Shown in pieces: positions 25,408-34,301 of a stretch of DNA of 64,000 bases; position 1 is the stretch's first letter; each line of letters opens with the position of its first letter. This stretch comes from Syntrophaceae bacterium (GTDB lineage Bacteria; Desulfobacterota; Syntrophia; Syntrophales; UBA2192). The DNA lies in assembly GCA_013177795.1 (NCBI GenBank), contig JABLXY010000001.1, positions 248,001 through 312,000 of the forward strand. Direction: 5' to 3'. Under the pieces are notes generated by a model that saw only the letters and a list, made by a program, of their open reading frames with translations, made no database searches and had not been told where the DNA came from. Made by a program: the position numbers and the translations under genes.

Positions 25408-27990
25408 TTGATAGACATATCGCAATGTTCCATTTCTGTCGGGCCCCGGTTTGCAGAGGGCCCGATTCTGGGGCGGCAGCCGCGGACGGGCTGCGGCCGC
25501 AAGGGGAAGAGGGACGTGGAAACCCTGAAACAGGCCCTGGAAAAGATCGAATCGCCCCTGCGGTTTTCCGCCGGGAATGATTTCCGCAATCTGACCCTCG
25601 TGCGCGATCTCGAAGAGCCGCTTCGAAGGAAGATCGCCGCCCTGCGGGACATGCTCCCGCAGAGGGTGCAGAATGCCGGGCAGGCCGGCCGGATGGCGCT
25701 GCGTCTGACGGCGCTCGAAGGGGTCGTTTCGGGCTTCGACGGCGCGTCCCCGGAGGAAAGAAAGAGGCGCATCGCGGAGGCCCTCGCCTGCGTGGACGCC
25801 CTGAAGGCGGAACTCGCCGGGGGCGGGGAAGCCCATGACCCCTCATTGCCGCAGGGAGTCCCGCGGGAGGCCCTCGCCTCGCTCGAGGCGGCCATGGAGA
25901 AACTCACCCGCCCGGCCCAGTTCGTCAAGGGGGTGGGCCCCAGAATCGGACAGCTGCTAGCCCGGAAGGGGCTGAAGACCGTCGAGGATCTCCTCCTGTT
26001 CCTGCCGCGGAAGTACGAGGACCGCCGCGTGATCAAGCCTGTTGCCCGTGCCGAGGCCGGCAGGAAGGAGACCGTTGTCGGCACCGTTGTCCGGGCCGAG
26101 ATCCAACCGTACCGGAAACGGAAGGTTTTCGAGGCGGTGATCCGCGACGAAACGGCCGCCCTGAAGGCCAAGTGGTTCAAGGGCAGCTTCGCCTATCTGC
26201 GCAACCTCCTCAAGCCGGGTTGCCGGGTCATCCTGACCGGCGAGCTGCGGATGTACCAGTTCGAACCCGAGATGATCCACCCCGATTTCGAGATCCTCGA
26301 GGAGGGGGAGGAGAGCCATCTGCACTTCAAGAGGATCGTCCCGATCTACTCCGAGACGGAGGGCCTCGGGCAGAAGCAGCTGCGCCGGATTCTCCTCCAC
26401 GCCGTCGAGGACTACGCCCGTTACATGCCGGGCCCGATCCCGCGGGAGATCTGCGAGAGGCAGGGCCTCATCGACATGATCGAGGCCGTGCGCGCCGTGC
26501 ATTTCCCCGGTCCAGACGAGGACATGGACCGCCTCAACGCCATGCGCTCCGACGGGCATCGACGGCTCATTTTCGACGAGTTGTTCTTCTTTGAGCTTGC
26601 CATGGCCCTGAAGCACGCGGGAAATGTCCTCGACGAGGGCATCGCCTTCCGGACGGAGGGGGAACTGACGCGTCGGTTCCTTTCCATCCTGCCCTTCGGG
26701 CTCACGGCTGCGCAGAGCCGCGTAATCGCCGAGATCCACAGGGACATGGCGCGGCCGTCGCCGATGCACCGCCTGCTGCAGGGCGACGTGGGCAGCGGCA
26801 AGACGGTCGTCTCCATGGCGGCCATGCTGACGGCTTGCGAGAACGGCTACCAGGCGGCCCTCATGGCCCCGACGGAGATCCTGGCCGAGCAGCATCACCG
26901 CACCGTCGGCCGGTGGGCGGATTCGCTGGGCCTCAAAGCGGCCCTGCTGCTGGGCAGCATGCGCGGCCCGGAGAAGAGGGAGACGGCGCGGCGAATCGAA
27001 GCGGGCGAGGTGCACATCGTCGTCGGCACCCATGCCCTCATCCAGGAGGGGGTGGAATTCAGGAGGCTGGGCCTCGTGGTCGTCGACGAACAGCACCGCT
27101 TCGGCGTCGTGCAGCGCGCAACCCTGCGCGCCAAGGGCGCCAACCCGGACGTGCTGGTCATGACGGCAACCCCGATCCCGCGGACGCTCGCCATGACTGT
27201 CTACGGGGATCTGGACATCTCGGTCATCGACGAGATGCCCCCGGGCAAGAAGCCCGTCCGGACGAAGGTCTTCTACGAGCGGGAACGGCCGCGCGTCTAC
27301 GAGATCATCCGGAAGGAGATCGCGAAGGGCAACCAGGTCTTCATCGTCTACCCCCTCGTCACGGAGTCGGAGGCCCTGGATCTCAAGGACGCCACCCGCA
27401 TGGCCGAGCACCTGCAGCGGGACGTGTTCCCGGATCTTCGCGTCGGGCTGATCCACGGCCGGATGAAGGGCGCCGAGAAGGAGCAGATCATGCAGGCCTT
27501 CAACGGCCGCGGGCTCGACATCCTGGTGGCCACCACCGTGATCGAGGTGGGCATCGACATCCCGCAGGCCACCCTGATGGTGATCGAGCACGCCGAGCGG
27601 TTCGGCCTCGCCCAGCTCCACCAGCTCAGGGGGCGGGTGGGCCGAAGCGACATCCCCTCCTACTGCATCCTGATGACCGGATCGCGGGGTTCGGACGTCG
27701 CCCGGAGGCGCCTGGCCGTCATGGAGCAGACCCATGACGGGTTTCGCATCGCGGAGGCGGACCTCGAGATCCGGGGACCCGGCGAGATGATGGGGACGCG
27801 GCAGTCCGGCCTGCCCGATTTCCGGGTCGCCGACATCCTGCGCGACGGCCGGCTGCTGGCCGAGGCGCGCGAGGAGGCCTTCCGTCTGGTGCAGAAGGAC
27901 CCCCGGCTCGAGAGGCCGGAGCATGCCCTGCTGCGGAGGGTCCTGCTGTGGAGGTGGGAGAGCCGCCTCGATCTGGCCCGGACGGGCTGA
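25408..27990 (+). CDS. recG: ATP-dependent DNA helicase RecG
   Basis: 860 residues from TTG 25408 (GGGGAAGG about 5 nt upstream). GTG 25516 is an alternative that removes 36 residues of poor character. RecG rescues stalled forks and drives branch migration. Order: an N-terminal helical extension (~150 residues, as in several non-enteric RecGs), KGVGPRIGQLL and the OB wedge (VVGTVVRAEIQPYRKRK), then helicase motifs I LLQGDVGSGKT, II DEQH (VVVDEQHRFGV), III TATPIPRTLA, and the C-terminal VATTVIEVGIDIPQ with HQLRGRVGRS. It is divergent from purM. Confidence 0.95.
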   Translation: MIDISQCSISVGPRFAEGPILGRQPRTGCGRKGKRDVETLKQALEKIESPLRFSAGNDFRNLTLVRDLEEPLRRKIAALRDMLPQRVQNAGQAGRMALRLTALEGVVSGFDGASPEERKRRIAEALACVDALKAELAGGGEAHDPSLPQGVPREALASLEAAMEKLTRPAQFVKGVGPRIGQLLARKGLKTVEDLLLFLPRKYEDRRVIKPVARAEAGRKETVVGTVVRAEIQPYRKRKVFEAVIRDETAALKAKWFKGSFAYLRNLLKPGCRVILTGELRMYQFEPEMIHPDFEILEEGEESHLHFKRIVPIYSETEGLGQKQLRRILLHAVEDYARYMPGPIPREICERQGLIDMIEAVRAVHFPGPDEDMDRLNAMRSDGHRRLIFDELFFFELAMALKHAGNVLDEGIAFRTEGELTRRFLSILPFGLTAAQSRVIAEIHRDMARPSPMHRLLQGDVGSGKTVVSMAAMLTACENGYQAALMAPTEILAEQHHRTVGRWADSLGLKAALLLGSMRGPEKRETARRIEAGEVHIVVGTHALIQEGVEFRRLGLVVVDEQHRFGVVQRATLRAKGANPDVLVMTATPIPRTLAMTVYGDLDISVIDEMPPGKKPVRTKVFYERERPRVYEIIRKEIAKGNQVFIVYPLVTESEALDLKDATRMAEHLQRDVFPDLRVGLIHGRMKGAEKEQIMQAFNGRGLDILVATTVIEVGIDIPQATLMVIEHAERFGLAQLHQLRGRVGRSDIPSYCILMTGSRGSDVARRRLAVMEQTHDGFRIAEADLEIRGPGEMMGTRQSGLPDFRVADILRDGRLLAEAREEAFRLVQKDPRLERPEHALLRRVLLWRWESRLDLARTG

Positions 27991-28006
27991 GACCTTTGGA
28001 TTTCTT

Positions 28007-28034
28007 TTGACAAGACAGCGATTTTCACTATAAT
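28007..28034 (+). promoter_or_regulatory. Full-consensus sigma-70 promoter of the hom operon
   Basis: TTGACA (28007-28012), 16-nt spacer, TATAAT (28029-28034): both hexamers are perfect. The ~58-nt leader holds a GC-rich nested hairpin (outer TTGCGC/GCGCAA, inner GCCGCG/CGCGGC) just before the RBS AGGAG. No leader peptide is evident. Confidence 0.85.
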
Positions 28035-28098
28035 CGAAACCTTTGAACGCGTTGCGCCGCGGCCCGCGCGGCAGGCTGCGCAAACAGGAGCCAGCGCC

Positions 28099-29418
28099 AT
28101 GAAGACCATCCAGGCCGGCCTGATCGGCTTCGGCAACATCGGCTCGGGGACCGTCAAGCTTCTCTTGGAAAACGGCGGTCTGATCGAGAAGCGCCTCGGG
28201 GCGAGGATCGTCATCCGGCGGATCGCCGACCTCGATCTGAAGACGCCCCGCCCGGTGGCGGTGGACCGGAAGATCCTGACTCGGGACGCCCGGGCCATCC
28301 TGAACGACCCGGAGATTTCGATCGTCATCGAGCTGGTCGGGGGGTACGAGCCGGCAAAGAGCTTCATCCTCGAGGCCATCCGCCAGGGCAAGCACGTGGT
28401 GACGGCCAACAAGGCCCTGCTGGCCACCCATGGCGACGAGATCTTCAAGGCGGCCGAACAGCGCGGCGTCAACATCGGCTTCGAGGCCAGCGTCGGGGGC
28501 ACGATCCCCGTCATCAAGACCCTGCGCGAGAGCCTGGCTGCCAACCGGATCCGTTCCCTGTTCGGCATCCTCAACGGGACCACGAACTTCATCCTCACCA
28601 AGATGAGCGACGAGGGCAAGAACTACAAGATGGTGCTCCGGGAGGCGCAGCAGCTCGGTTTCGCCGAGGCCGACCCCACGTTCGACGTGGAGGGCATCGA
28701 CACGGCACACAAGCTGAGCATCGTGCTGGCGCTGTCCTACGGCAAGCGGGTGAACCTGGAGGACATCTACCGGGAGGGCATCACCGGGGTGAGCCAGCAG
28801 GACATCGAGTTCGCCAGGGAACTGGGCTACAGGATCAAGCTGCTGGCCATCGCGATCCAGCGCGGCGATGCCATCGAGGCGAGGATCCACCCCACGATGA
28901 TCCCCTTCGATCACCTGCTGGCGAATGTCAACGGCAATTACAACGCCCTGCACATCCGGGGCGACGCCTCGGGGTCCGTGTTCCTGTACGGCCAGGGGTC
29001 GGGGATGATGCCGACGGCGAGCGCCGTTGTGGCCGACCTGATCGACATCGCCCGTGACATCCAGAAGGGGATCTCCCGACGCGTCCCGTCGCGCTCTCTC
29101 TCGGAGGACGGGATCGAGGACATCGACCTGATGCCCATGGAAGAGATCGCGACCAACTACTACTTCCGGTTCTCCGCACTGGACCGGCCCGGCGTCCTGT
29201 CGAAGATCTCGGGGATCCTCGGGAAGCACAACATCAGCATCGCCGCCGTCATCCAGAAGGGCAGGGCGACCGACAGGACGGGGTCGGTGCCCGTGGTCAT
29301 GACGACGCACGAATCCCGGGAGAGGGACGTGCGAATCGCCCTGAAGGAGATCGACCGACTGGCCGTCCTGAAGGGCAAGACGGTGCGGATCCGCATCGAG
29401 GACGACAGGCTGAAATGA
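28099..29418 (+). CDS. hom: Homoserine dehydrogenase with ACT domain
   Basis: 439 residues, ATG 28099 with RBS CAGGAG. It reduces aspartate semialdehyde to homoserine with NAD(P)H. N-terminal Rossmann GLIGFGNIGSGT; VTANKALLATHG; the dimerisation/substrate part FEASVGGTIPVIK, NGTTNFILTKM and GFAEADPTFDVEGIDTAHKL; then a C-terminal ACT domain (YYFRFSALDRPGVLSKISGILGKHNISI), the usual site of threonine feedback. Its stop overlaps the next start as ATGA (29415-29418), coupling it to the putative homoserine kinase. Confidence 0.96.
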   Translation: MKTIQAGLIGFGNIGSGTVKLLLENGGLIEKRLGARIVIRRIADLDLKTPRPVAVDRKILTRDARAILNDPEISIVIELVGGYEPAKSFILEAIRQGKHVVTANKALLATHGDEIFKAAEQRGVNIGFEASVGGTIPVIKTLRESLAANRIRSLFGILNGTTNFILTKMSDEGKNYKMVLREAQQLGFAEADPTFDVEGIDTAHKLSIVLALSYGKRVNLEDIYREGITGVSQQDIEFARELGYRIKLLAIAIQRGDAIEARIHPTMIPFDHLLANVNGNYNALHIRGDASGSVFLYGQGSGMMPTASAVVADLIDIARDIQKGISRRVPSRSLSEDGIEDIDLMPMEEIATNYYFRFSALDRPGVLSKISGILGKHNISIAAVIQKGRATDRTGSVPVVMTTHESRERDVRIALKEIDRLAVLKGKTVRIRIEDDRLK

Positions 29419-30644
29419 AATACGTGGTGCTCCTCGGCGACGGGATGGCCGACTGGGCCGTCGACACTCTGGGCGGGATGACCCCTCTGGCCTACGCGAA
29501 GACCCCGAACATGGACCGGATCGCCCGCGAGGGGACCCTGGGCCTGATCGACACGGTCCCAAAGGGCATGAACCCGGGAAGCGACGTGGCCATCCTCTCC
29601 GTGCTGGGCTATGACCCCACGGTCTGCTACACGGGGCGCGGGCCGCTCGAGGCAGCGAGCATGGGGGTGCAGCTGGAGCCGGGGGACCTGGCCTTCCGCT
29701 GCAACCTCGTGACCCTCGGCGATGGGCCTGACCCCATCATGGTGGACTTCACGGCGGGGCACATCAGCTCCGACGAGGCACGGGAACTCATCCGGGACAT
29801 CGACCGCGGGATGGGGACGGCGACGCTGCAATTCCACCCCGGCGTGGGATATCGCCATCTGCTCGTCTGGAAGGGCGGGGGGCCCGAGGTGGAGACCACG
29901 CCCCCCCACGACATCACGGGTCAGCCGACGGCGGCCTGGCTCCCAAGGGGGAAGGGCGCCGAGGACGTGATCGGCCTCATGCTGCGCTCCCGGGAGATCC
30001 TTCGGGACCACACGGTGAACCGGAAGCGGGCAGCCCTGGGGAAGAGGCAGGCCACGTCCATATGGCTTTGGGGGCAGGGCGGCAAGCCTGCCATGGAGCC
30101 CCTGTCGGCGAAGTACGGCCTGCGGGGGGGCATGATCTCGGCCGTGGATCTCCTCAACGGCCTCGGGGTCTACGCGGGCCTCGAGATTCTCAGGGTGCCG
30201 GGGGCTACGGGCTACATCGACACGAACTATGTCGGGAAGGCCGAGAAGGTGCTCGAGGCCCTCGGGGAAAAGGACTTTGTCTTCGTCCACGTGGAGGCCC
30301 CCGACGAGATGGGGCACGAGGGCAACGTCGAGGGCAAAGTGAAGGCCATCGAGGACTTTGACGAGAAGGTGGTGGGCACGGTGCTCGAGGGGATCGGCCG
30401 TCACGGCGACTTCCGGGTCCTCGTGCTGAGCGATCACCCCACGCCGATCGCGAAGAGAACCCACACGGACGAGCCGAGCCCCTTTGCCGTCCTTTGCTCC
30501 CGGCGGGACGAAAACGTCCGGGGAGCGGAGGGGTACAGCGAGGAAGCGGCCCGCCGGGCGGGCATCGTGGTGTCCCCCGGCTGTCAGCTGATGGGGGGGT
30601 TCATCGGCGACTGGAGACGATTCGTTGAAGACAGGCGTCGTTAA
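29415..30644 (+). CDS. ApgM-like phosphoglycerate-mutase-family protein, proposed homoserine kinase
   Basis: 409 residues. Alkaline-phosphatase-superfamily fold of the archaeal-type cofactor-independent phosphoglycerate mutases: LLGDGMADW at the N-terminus (metal Asp), TPNMDRIAREG, GSDVAILSVLGYDP (nucleophile Ser), YTGRGPLEAASMG, HVEAPDEMGHEG and LSDHPTPIAKRTH. The subfamily adjacent to hom is annotated in TIGRFAMs as a proposed homoserine kinase (TIGR02535). Overlap with hom and absence of thrB in the window favour that role: homoserine to O-phosphohomoserine for threonine. Genuine phosphoglycerate mutase activity is the alternative. Confidence 0.8.
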   Translation: MKYVVLLGDGMADWAVDTLGGMTPLAYAKTPNMDRIAREGTLGLIDTVPKGMNPGSDVAILSVLGYDPTVCYTGRGPLEAASMGVQLEPGDLAFRCNLVTLGDGPDPIMVDFTAGHISSDEARELIRDIDRGMGTATLQFHPGVGYRHLLVWKGGGPEVETTPPHDITGQPTAAWLPRGKGAEDVIGLMLRSREILRDHTVNRKRAALGKRQATSIWLWGQGGKPAMEPLSAKYGLRGGMISAVDLLNGLGVYAGLEILRVPGATGYIDTNYVGKAEKVLEALGEKDFVFVHVEAPDEMGHEGNVEGKVKAIEDFDEKVVGTVLEGIGRHGDFRVLVLSDHPTPIAKRTHTDEPSPFAVLCSRRDENVRGAEGYSEEAARRAGIVVSPGCQLMGGFIGDWRRFVEDRRR

Positions 30645-31047
30645 GATCCGGGTCATCTACGCCGACACCGACGCGATGGGGATCGTCTACCACACGAACT
30701 ACATCCGCTGGTTCGAGATCGGCCGCACGGAGCTGATGCGGGAGGCGGGCATCGTATACAGCGAGATGGAGAAGGAGGGGTTCTTCCTGCCCCTCACGGA
30801 GCTGGCGTGCCACTATCTCTACCCGGCGCGTTACGACGACATCGTCCTCGTCGAAACGCGCATCGAGTACTTCCGGCGCGCCAGCGTGAAGTTCGCCTAC
30901 GAGATCTGGGACGAGAAACGGGAGCGGCTGCTCGTGGAGGGCTCCACGCTCCATGCCTTCCTGAACCGGGAGGGCAAGATCGTGCGGGCCCCGGCGCAGG
31001 TGGGGGAGATATTCAGGGCGATGCAGGCCGGGCAGCCCGGAGGGTGA
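30625..31047 (+). CDS. ybgC: YbgC-type hotdog-fold acyl-CoA thioesterase
   Basis: 140 residues from a TTG at 30625, inside the end of the previous gene (20-bp overlap) with GGAG upstream. The hallmark YADTDAMGIVYHTNYIRWFE carries the catalytic Asp and His-x-x-Tyr pattern of the 4-hydroxybenzoyl-CoA thioesterase/YbgC family. YFRRASVKFAYEIWDE and LVEGSTLHAFLN complete the hotdog. It hydrolyses acyl-CoA or acyl-ACP; in many bacteria it belongs to the Tol-Pal cluster, but no tol genes are here. The substrate is not readable. Confidence 0.85.
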   Translation: MKTGVVKIRVIYADTDAMGIVYHTNYIRWFEIGRTELMREAGIVYSEMEKEGFFLPLTELACHYLYPARYDDIVLVETRIEYFRRASVKFAYEIWDEKRERLLVEGSTLHAFLNREGKIVRAPAQVGEIFRAMQAGQPGG

Positions 31048-31126
31048 ACCGGCCGGTTCGAGTCGTTTCGGGCGGCGCCGCAGGCGGGTGCCCGATCATG
31101 TCTGATTGACACCGGAGAACGGGATC

Positions 31127-31810
31127 ATGGTTGCGTCAAAACTGGACAAGAAGGACCTGGAGCAGCCCGATGCCTTTCAGGAGGCCATGGGCAAGCTTCT
31201 CGACTATGCCGCGCAGAACAGGCGCAAGCTCTACATCGCTGCGGGCGCGATCGTCCTCGCGATCGTCTTGGGCGGCGGCTACTATTTTTACTCCGCTTCC
31301 CAGGAGAGCGAGGCGGCCAGGCTGCATTTCGATGCGCGGATGAAGGCGATGAGGGCCGACGCCATGGGAACGGCAGGCCCCGAGATCGTCAAGGCGCTGG
31401 CGGATGTCGTCGATAGGTTCCCCTCCACCGATGCCGCGCAGAATGCCCGCTACGAGCTCGGAAGCCTCTATTACCAGGCGGGCGACTATGACCGGTCCAT
31501 CCAGGTCTACCGGGAGTTCATCGACCGGGCGGGCAGCAAGGACATCCGGACGATCTACGCCTGGTTTGGGATCGGTTACGCCCACGAGGCGAAGAAGGAG
31601 TACGAAAAGGCCCTGGAGGCCTTCAGCCGGGTCCCCTCGATGAACCCGGGGGCCGTGCACGAGGGGATCAGCTACCGCAATATCGCGCGCATCCACGAGG
31701 CGATGAACGACCGCGGCAAGGCCCTCGACTATTACCGGAAGGCGCTGGAGAAAACCAAAGACCCCGCTGCGACGACCCTCATCAAGCGCAAGATCGCGCA
31801 GCTGGGATAG
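31127..31810 (+). CDS. Membrane-anchored TPR protein (YfgM-like)
   Basis: 227 residues from ATG 31127. A cytoplasmic N-terminus with ALDYAAQ-type helix is followed by NRRKLYIAAGAIVLAIVLGGGYYFY, one membrane segment at about residues 30-52. The periplasmic part has TPR-like repeats: NARYELGSLYYQAGDYDRSI, AWFGIGYAHEAKKEYEKAL, YRNIARIHEAMNDRGKALDYYRKAL. The layout matches YfgM/Ycf-type ancillary proteins of the Sec translocon. It lies 18 bp upstream of iorA on the same strand, but a functional link is doubtful. Confidence 0.75.
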   Translation: MVASKLDKKDLEQPDAFQEAMGKLLDYAAQNRRKLYIAAGAIVLAIVLGGGYYFYSASQESEAARLHFDARMKAMRADAMGTAGPEIVKALADVVDRFPSTDAAQNARYELGSLYYQAGDYDRSIQVYREFIDRAGSKDIRTIYAWFGIGYAHEAKKEYEKALEAFSRVPSMNPGAVHEGISYRNIARIHEAMNDRGKALDYYRKALEKTKDPAATTLIKRKIAQLG

Positions 31811-31828
31811 AAGGAAACGGAGAGAACG

Positions 31829-33619
31829 ATGCTGGAACTGATGTCGGGCAACGAGGCAATCGCACGGGGAGCATGGGAGTGCGGCGCCACCTTCGGTGCG
31901 GGCTACCCCGGAACGCCGAGCACGGAGATCCTCGAGGCCTTTGCGCAGTACAAGGGCGTTTACGCCGAGTGGTCACCCAACGAGAAGGTAGGGCTCGAAG
32001 TGGCCATCGGGGCCTCCTTTGCGGGGGCCCGTGCCATGGCGGTGATGAAGCACGTGGGGGTCAACGTGGCGGCCGACCCCCTGTTCACCGTGAGCTACAC
32101 GGGGACCAACGGGGCGCTCGTGATCGTCACGGCGGACGACCCCTCGCTGCACAGTTCACAGAACGAGCAGGACAACCGCAACTACGCGAAATTCGCAAAA
32201 GTTCCCATGCTGGAGCCGGCCGACAGCCAGGAGGCAAAGGACTTCGTCAAGCTTGCCTTCGAGCTCTCCGAGCGATTCGACACGCCCGTCTTCCTGCGTA
32301 CGACAACCCGCGTGTCGCACTCCAAGAGCGTCGTCCGTCTCGAACCGCAGCGGGAACTCGGGGACCGCACGGAAATCAAGCACCTCCCCCTGAAGTACGT
32401 CATGGTGCCCATCAACGCCCGCGCGCGGCGCGTCGAGGTGGAGAAGCGCACGCAGGCCCTTCGGGAGTGGGCCGAGACCTTCCCCGGCAACCGCGTGGAG
32501 ATGGGTTCCCCCGACGTGGGCATCATCACGGCGGGCATGCCCTACAACTACGCGAAAGACGTCTTCCCGGACTACTCGTACCTGAAGCTCGGCCTGGTCA
32601 ACCCCCTGCCGGAGAGGCTGATCCGGGCTTTCGCCTCGAAGGTCAAGAAACTCTATGTCGTCGAGGAGCTGGACCCCTTCATCGAGGAGCAGGTCAGGGC
32701 CATGGGGATCGAGGTGACGGGGAAGGCGGTTTTCCCCTACACGAACGAGTTCGACCCCGGCGTCATCGAGAGAGGCGTCACCGGCAGGCTCTCGGCGCCG
32801 GCCGTCACGACCCAGGCCATTCCTCCGAGGCCCCCGAACCTCTGTCCCGGCTGCCCGCACCGCGGCCTGTTCTACGCGCTCAACAAGACGAAGGCCTTCG
32901 TGTCGGGCGACATCGGGTGCTACACGCTGTCCTACATGAAACCGCTCTCCGGCATGGACAGCTGCATCTGCATGGGCGCCAGCATCGGGATCGCCCACGG
33001 CATGAGCAGGGCGCTGGGCCCGAAAGGGAAGGGGAAGGTCGTCGGTGTCATCGGCGATTCGACCTTTATCCACTCCGGCATCACGGCACTGCTCAACGCG
33101 GCGTACAACGGCAGCGACGCGGTCTTCATCATCGCCGACAACCGCACGACGGCGATGACGGGAATGCAGGAGCACCCGGCAACGGGGTACACCCTCCAGG
33201 GGGAGAAGGCGAAGGAACTCGATTTCGCGGCCCTCGGGAAGGTCCTGGGCGTCGAGAGCGTCGAGGTCATCGACCCGCTGCAGTTCAAGAACACGGCGGA
33301 GGTCCTGAAACGCGAGCTCCAGAAAGACGGGCCGTCGCTGCTCATCGCCCGGTCCCCCTGCGTGCTGCTGATGAGCAAGAAGGCAGCCCGGGCAAGGCAT
33401 TTCGTCACGGACCCGGACAAGTGCATCGGCTGCAAGGTCTGCCTGAGCTGCGGCTGCCCGGCCATCTCGTGGAAGGACTTCGAGAAGGCGGGCCTGCCCC
33501 CGAGGCCGGAACGGAAGAAACAGAAGGGGATCGCCGTGATCGACGCGGCGCTCTGCACGGGCTGCACGTTTTGCGCACAGCTGTGCCGACAGGAAGCAAT
33601 CATGCGGGAGGACGGATAG
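31829..33619 (+). CDS. iorA: Indolepyruvate (arylpyruvate):ferredoxin oxidoreductase, alpha subunit
   Basis: 596 residues. It catalyses arylpyruvate + CoA + oxidised ferredoxin to aryl-acetyl-CoA, CO2 and reduced ferredoxin, reversible in vivo in some anaerobes. SGNEAIARGAWECGATFGAGYPGTPSTEI is the N-terminal domain. The TPP domain contains CPGCPHRGLFYAL, GDIGCYTLSYMKPLSGMD, VVGVIGDSTFIHSGI and ADNRTTAMTGMQEHP. Two C-terminal Fe-S motifs follow: CIGCKVCLSCGCP and CTGCTFCAQLCRQ. The beta subunit follows after 4 bp. It may serve aromatic amino acid catabolism or, in reverse, Phe/Tyr/Trp synthesis from aryl acids. Confidence 0.95.
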   Translation: MLELMSGNEAIARGAWECGATFGAGYPGTPSTEILEAFAQYKGVYAEWSPNEKVGLEVAIGASFAGARAMAVMKHVGVNVAADPLFTVSYTGTNGALVIVTADDPSLHSSQNEQDNRNYAKFAKVPMLEPADSQEAKDFVKLAFELSERFDTPVFLRTTTRVSHSKSVVRLEPQRELGDRTEIKHLPLKYVMVPINARARRVEVEKRTQALREWAETFPGNRVEMGSPDVGIITAGMPYNYAKDVFPDYSYLKLGLVNPLPERLIRAFASKVKKLYVVEELDPFIEEQVRAMGIEVTGKAVFPYTNEFDPGVIERGVTGRLSAPAVTTQAIPPRPPNLCPGCPHRGLFYALNKTKAFVSGDIGCYTLSYMKPLSGMDSCICMGASIGIAHGMSRALGPKGKGKVVGVIGDSTFIHSGITALLNAAYNGSDAVFIIADNRTTAMTGMQEHPATGYTLQGEKAKELDFAALGKVLGVESVEVIDPLQFKNTAEVLKRELQKDGPSLLIARSPCVLLMSKKAARARHFVTDPDKCIGCKVCLSCGCPAISWKDFEKAGLPPRPERKKQKGIAVIDAALCTGCTFCAQLCRQEAIMREDG

Positions 33620-33623
33620 GGAC

Positions 33624-34211
33624 ATGGAAAACGGGGTGAAGAGCCTGCTGCTGGCCGGCGTCGGAGGGCAGGGAATCCTGCTGGCGAGCGACGTCATCTG
33701 CAAGGTCATGATGCGGAAGGGCTATGACGTCAAGAAGAGCGAGGTGCACGGCATGGCCCAGCGCGGCGGCAGCGTCACGAGCCATGTCCGTTACGGAAGG
33801 AAGGTCTACTCGCCCCTGGCGCGTAAGGGGGACGTGGACATCATCGTCTCCTTCGAAAAGCTCGAGACTCTCCGTTACCTGGATTACCTGAAGCCCGGTG
33901 GTCTCGTGCTCGTCAATGACGAGGAGATCTACCCGCCGTCGGTGAATCTGGGCGATGCGGACTATCCAAAGGGGATCGACGAGAGCCTTCGCGCCCAGCT
34001 CGGTTCGCAGAACGTGAAAGTCGTTCCCGGACCGGAACTTGCGGGCAAATCCGGCAACCGGAGAGCCGTCAACACGGTCATGCTGGGAGCCGTTTCCCGG
34101 TACATCCCCGAGATTGCCGCCGAAGACTGGAAGACGGTCCTTGCGGACATGCTGCCGGAGAAGATCGTCGAGGCGAACCTCAGGGCCTTCGACCTGGGTC
34201 GTGCCGCCTGA
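33624..34211 (+). CDS. iorB: Indolepyruvate:ferredoxin oxidoreductase, beta subunit
   Basis: 195 residues, full length. The gamma-domain fold of 2-oxoacid:ferredoxin oxidoreductases: LLAGVGGQGILLASDVIC at the N-terminus, KKSEVHGMAQRGGSVTSHVRYG, and FEKLETLRYLDYLKPGGLVLVND. It forms the active complex with IorA and is tightly linked to it. Confidence 0.95.
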   Translation: MENGVKSLLLAGVGGQGILLASDVICKVMMRKGYDVKKSEVHGMAQRGGSVTSHVRYGRKVYSPLARKGDVDIIVSFEKLETLRYLDYLKPGGLVLVNDEEIYPPSVNLGDADYPKGIDESLRAQLGSQNVKVVPGPELAGKSGNRRAVNTVMLGAVSRYIPEIAAEDWKTVLADMLPEKIVEANLRAFDLGRAA

Positions 34212-34237
34212 GCCGGGCCGATAAGCATCGGGGATTA

Positions 34238-34266
34238 TTGACGAGGCGCAACACAATCCCTATTTT
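34238..34266 (+). promoter_or_regulatory. Promoter for the CbpA-like gene
   Basis: TTGACG (34238-34243), 17-nt spacer, TATTTT (34261-34266). This is a sigma-70-like match; no heat-shock (CTTGAAA/CCCCAT) pattern is seen. Confidence 0.5.
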
Positions 34267-34301
34267 ATCGCCATACGAACTCTGAAGGTGTGGCACAAGA
34301 G

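Noticed and set aside
25957-29562. A 1201-residue open frame on the minus strand
   Set aside because: It is antisense to recG and hom, both unmistakable by motif. Long stop-free antisense frames are expected in GC-rich codons. The translation has no recognisable domain.
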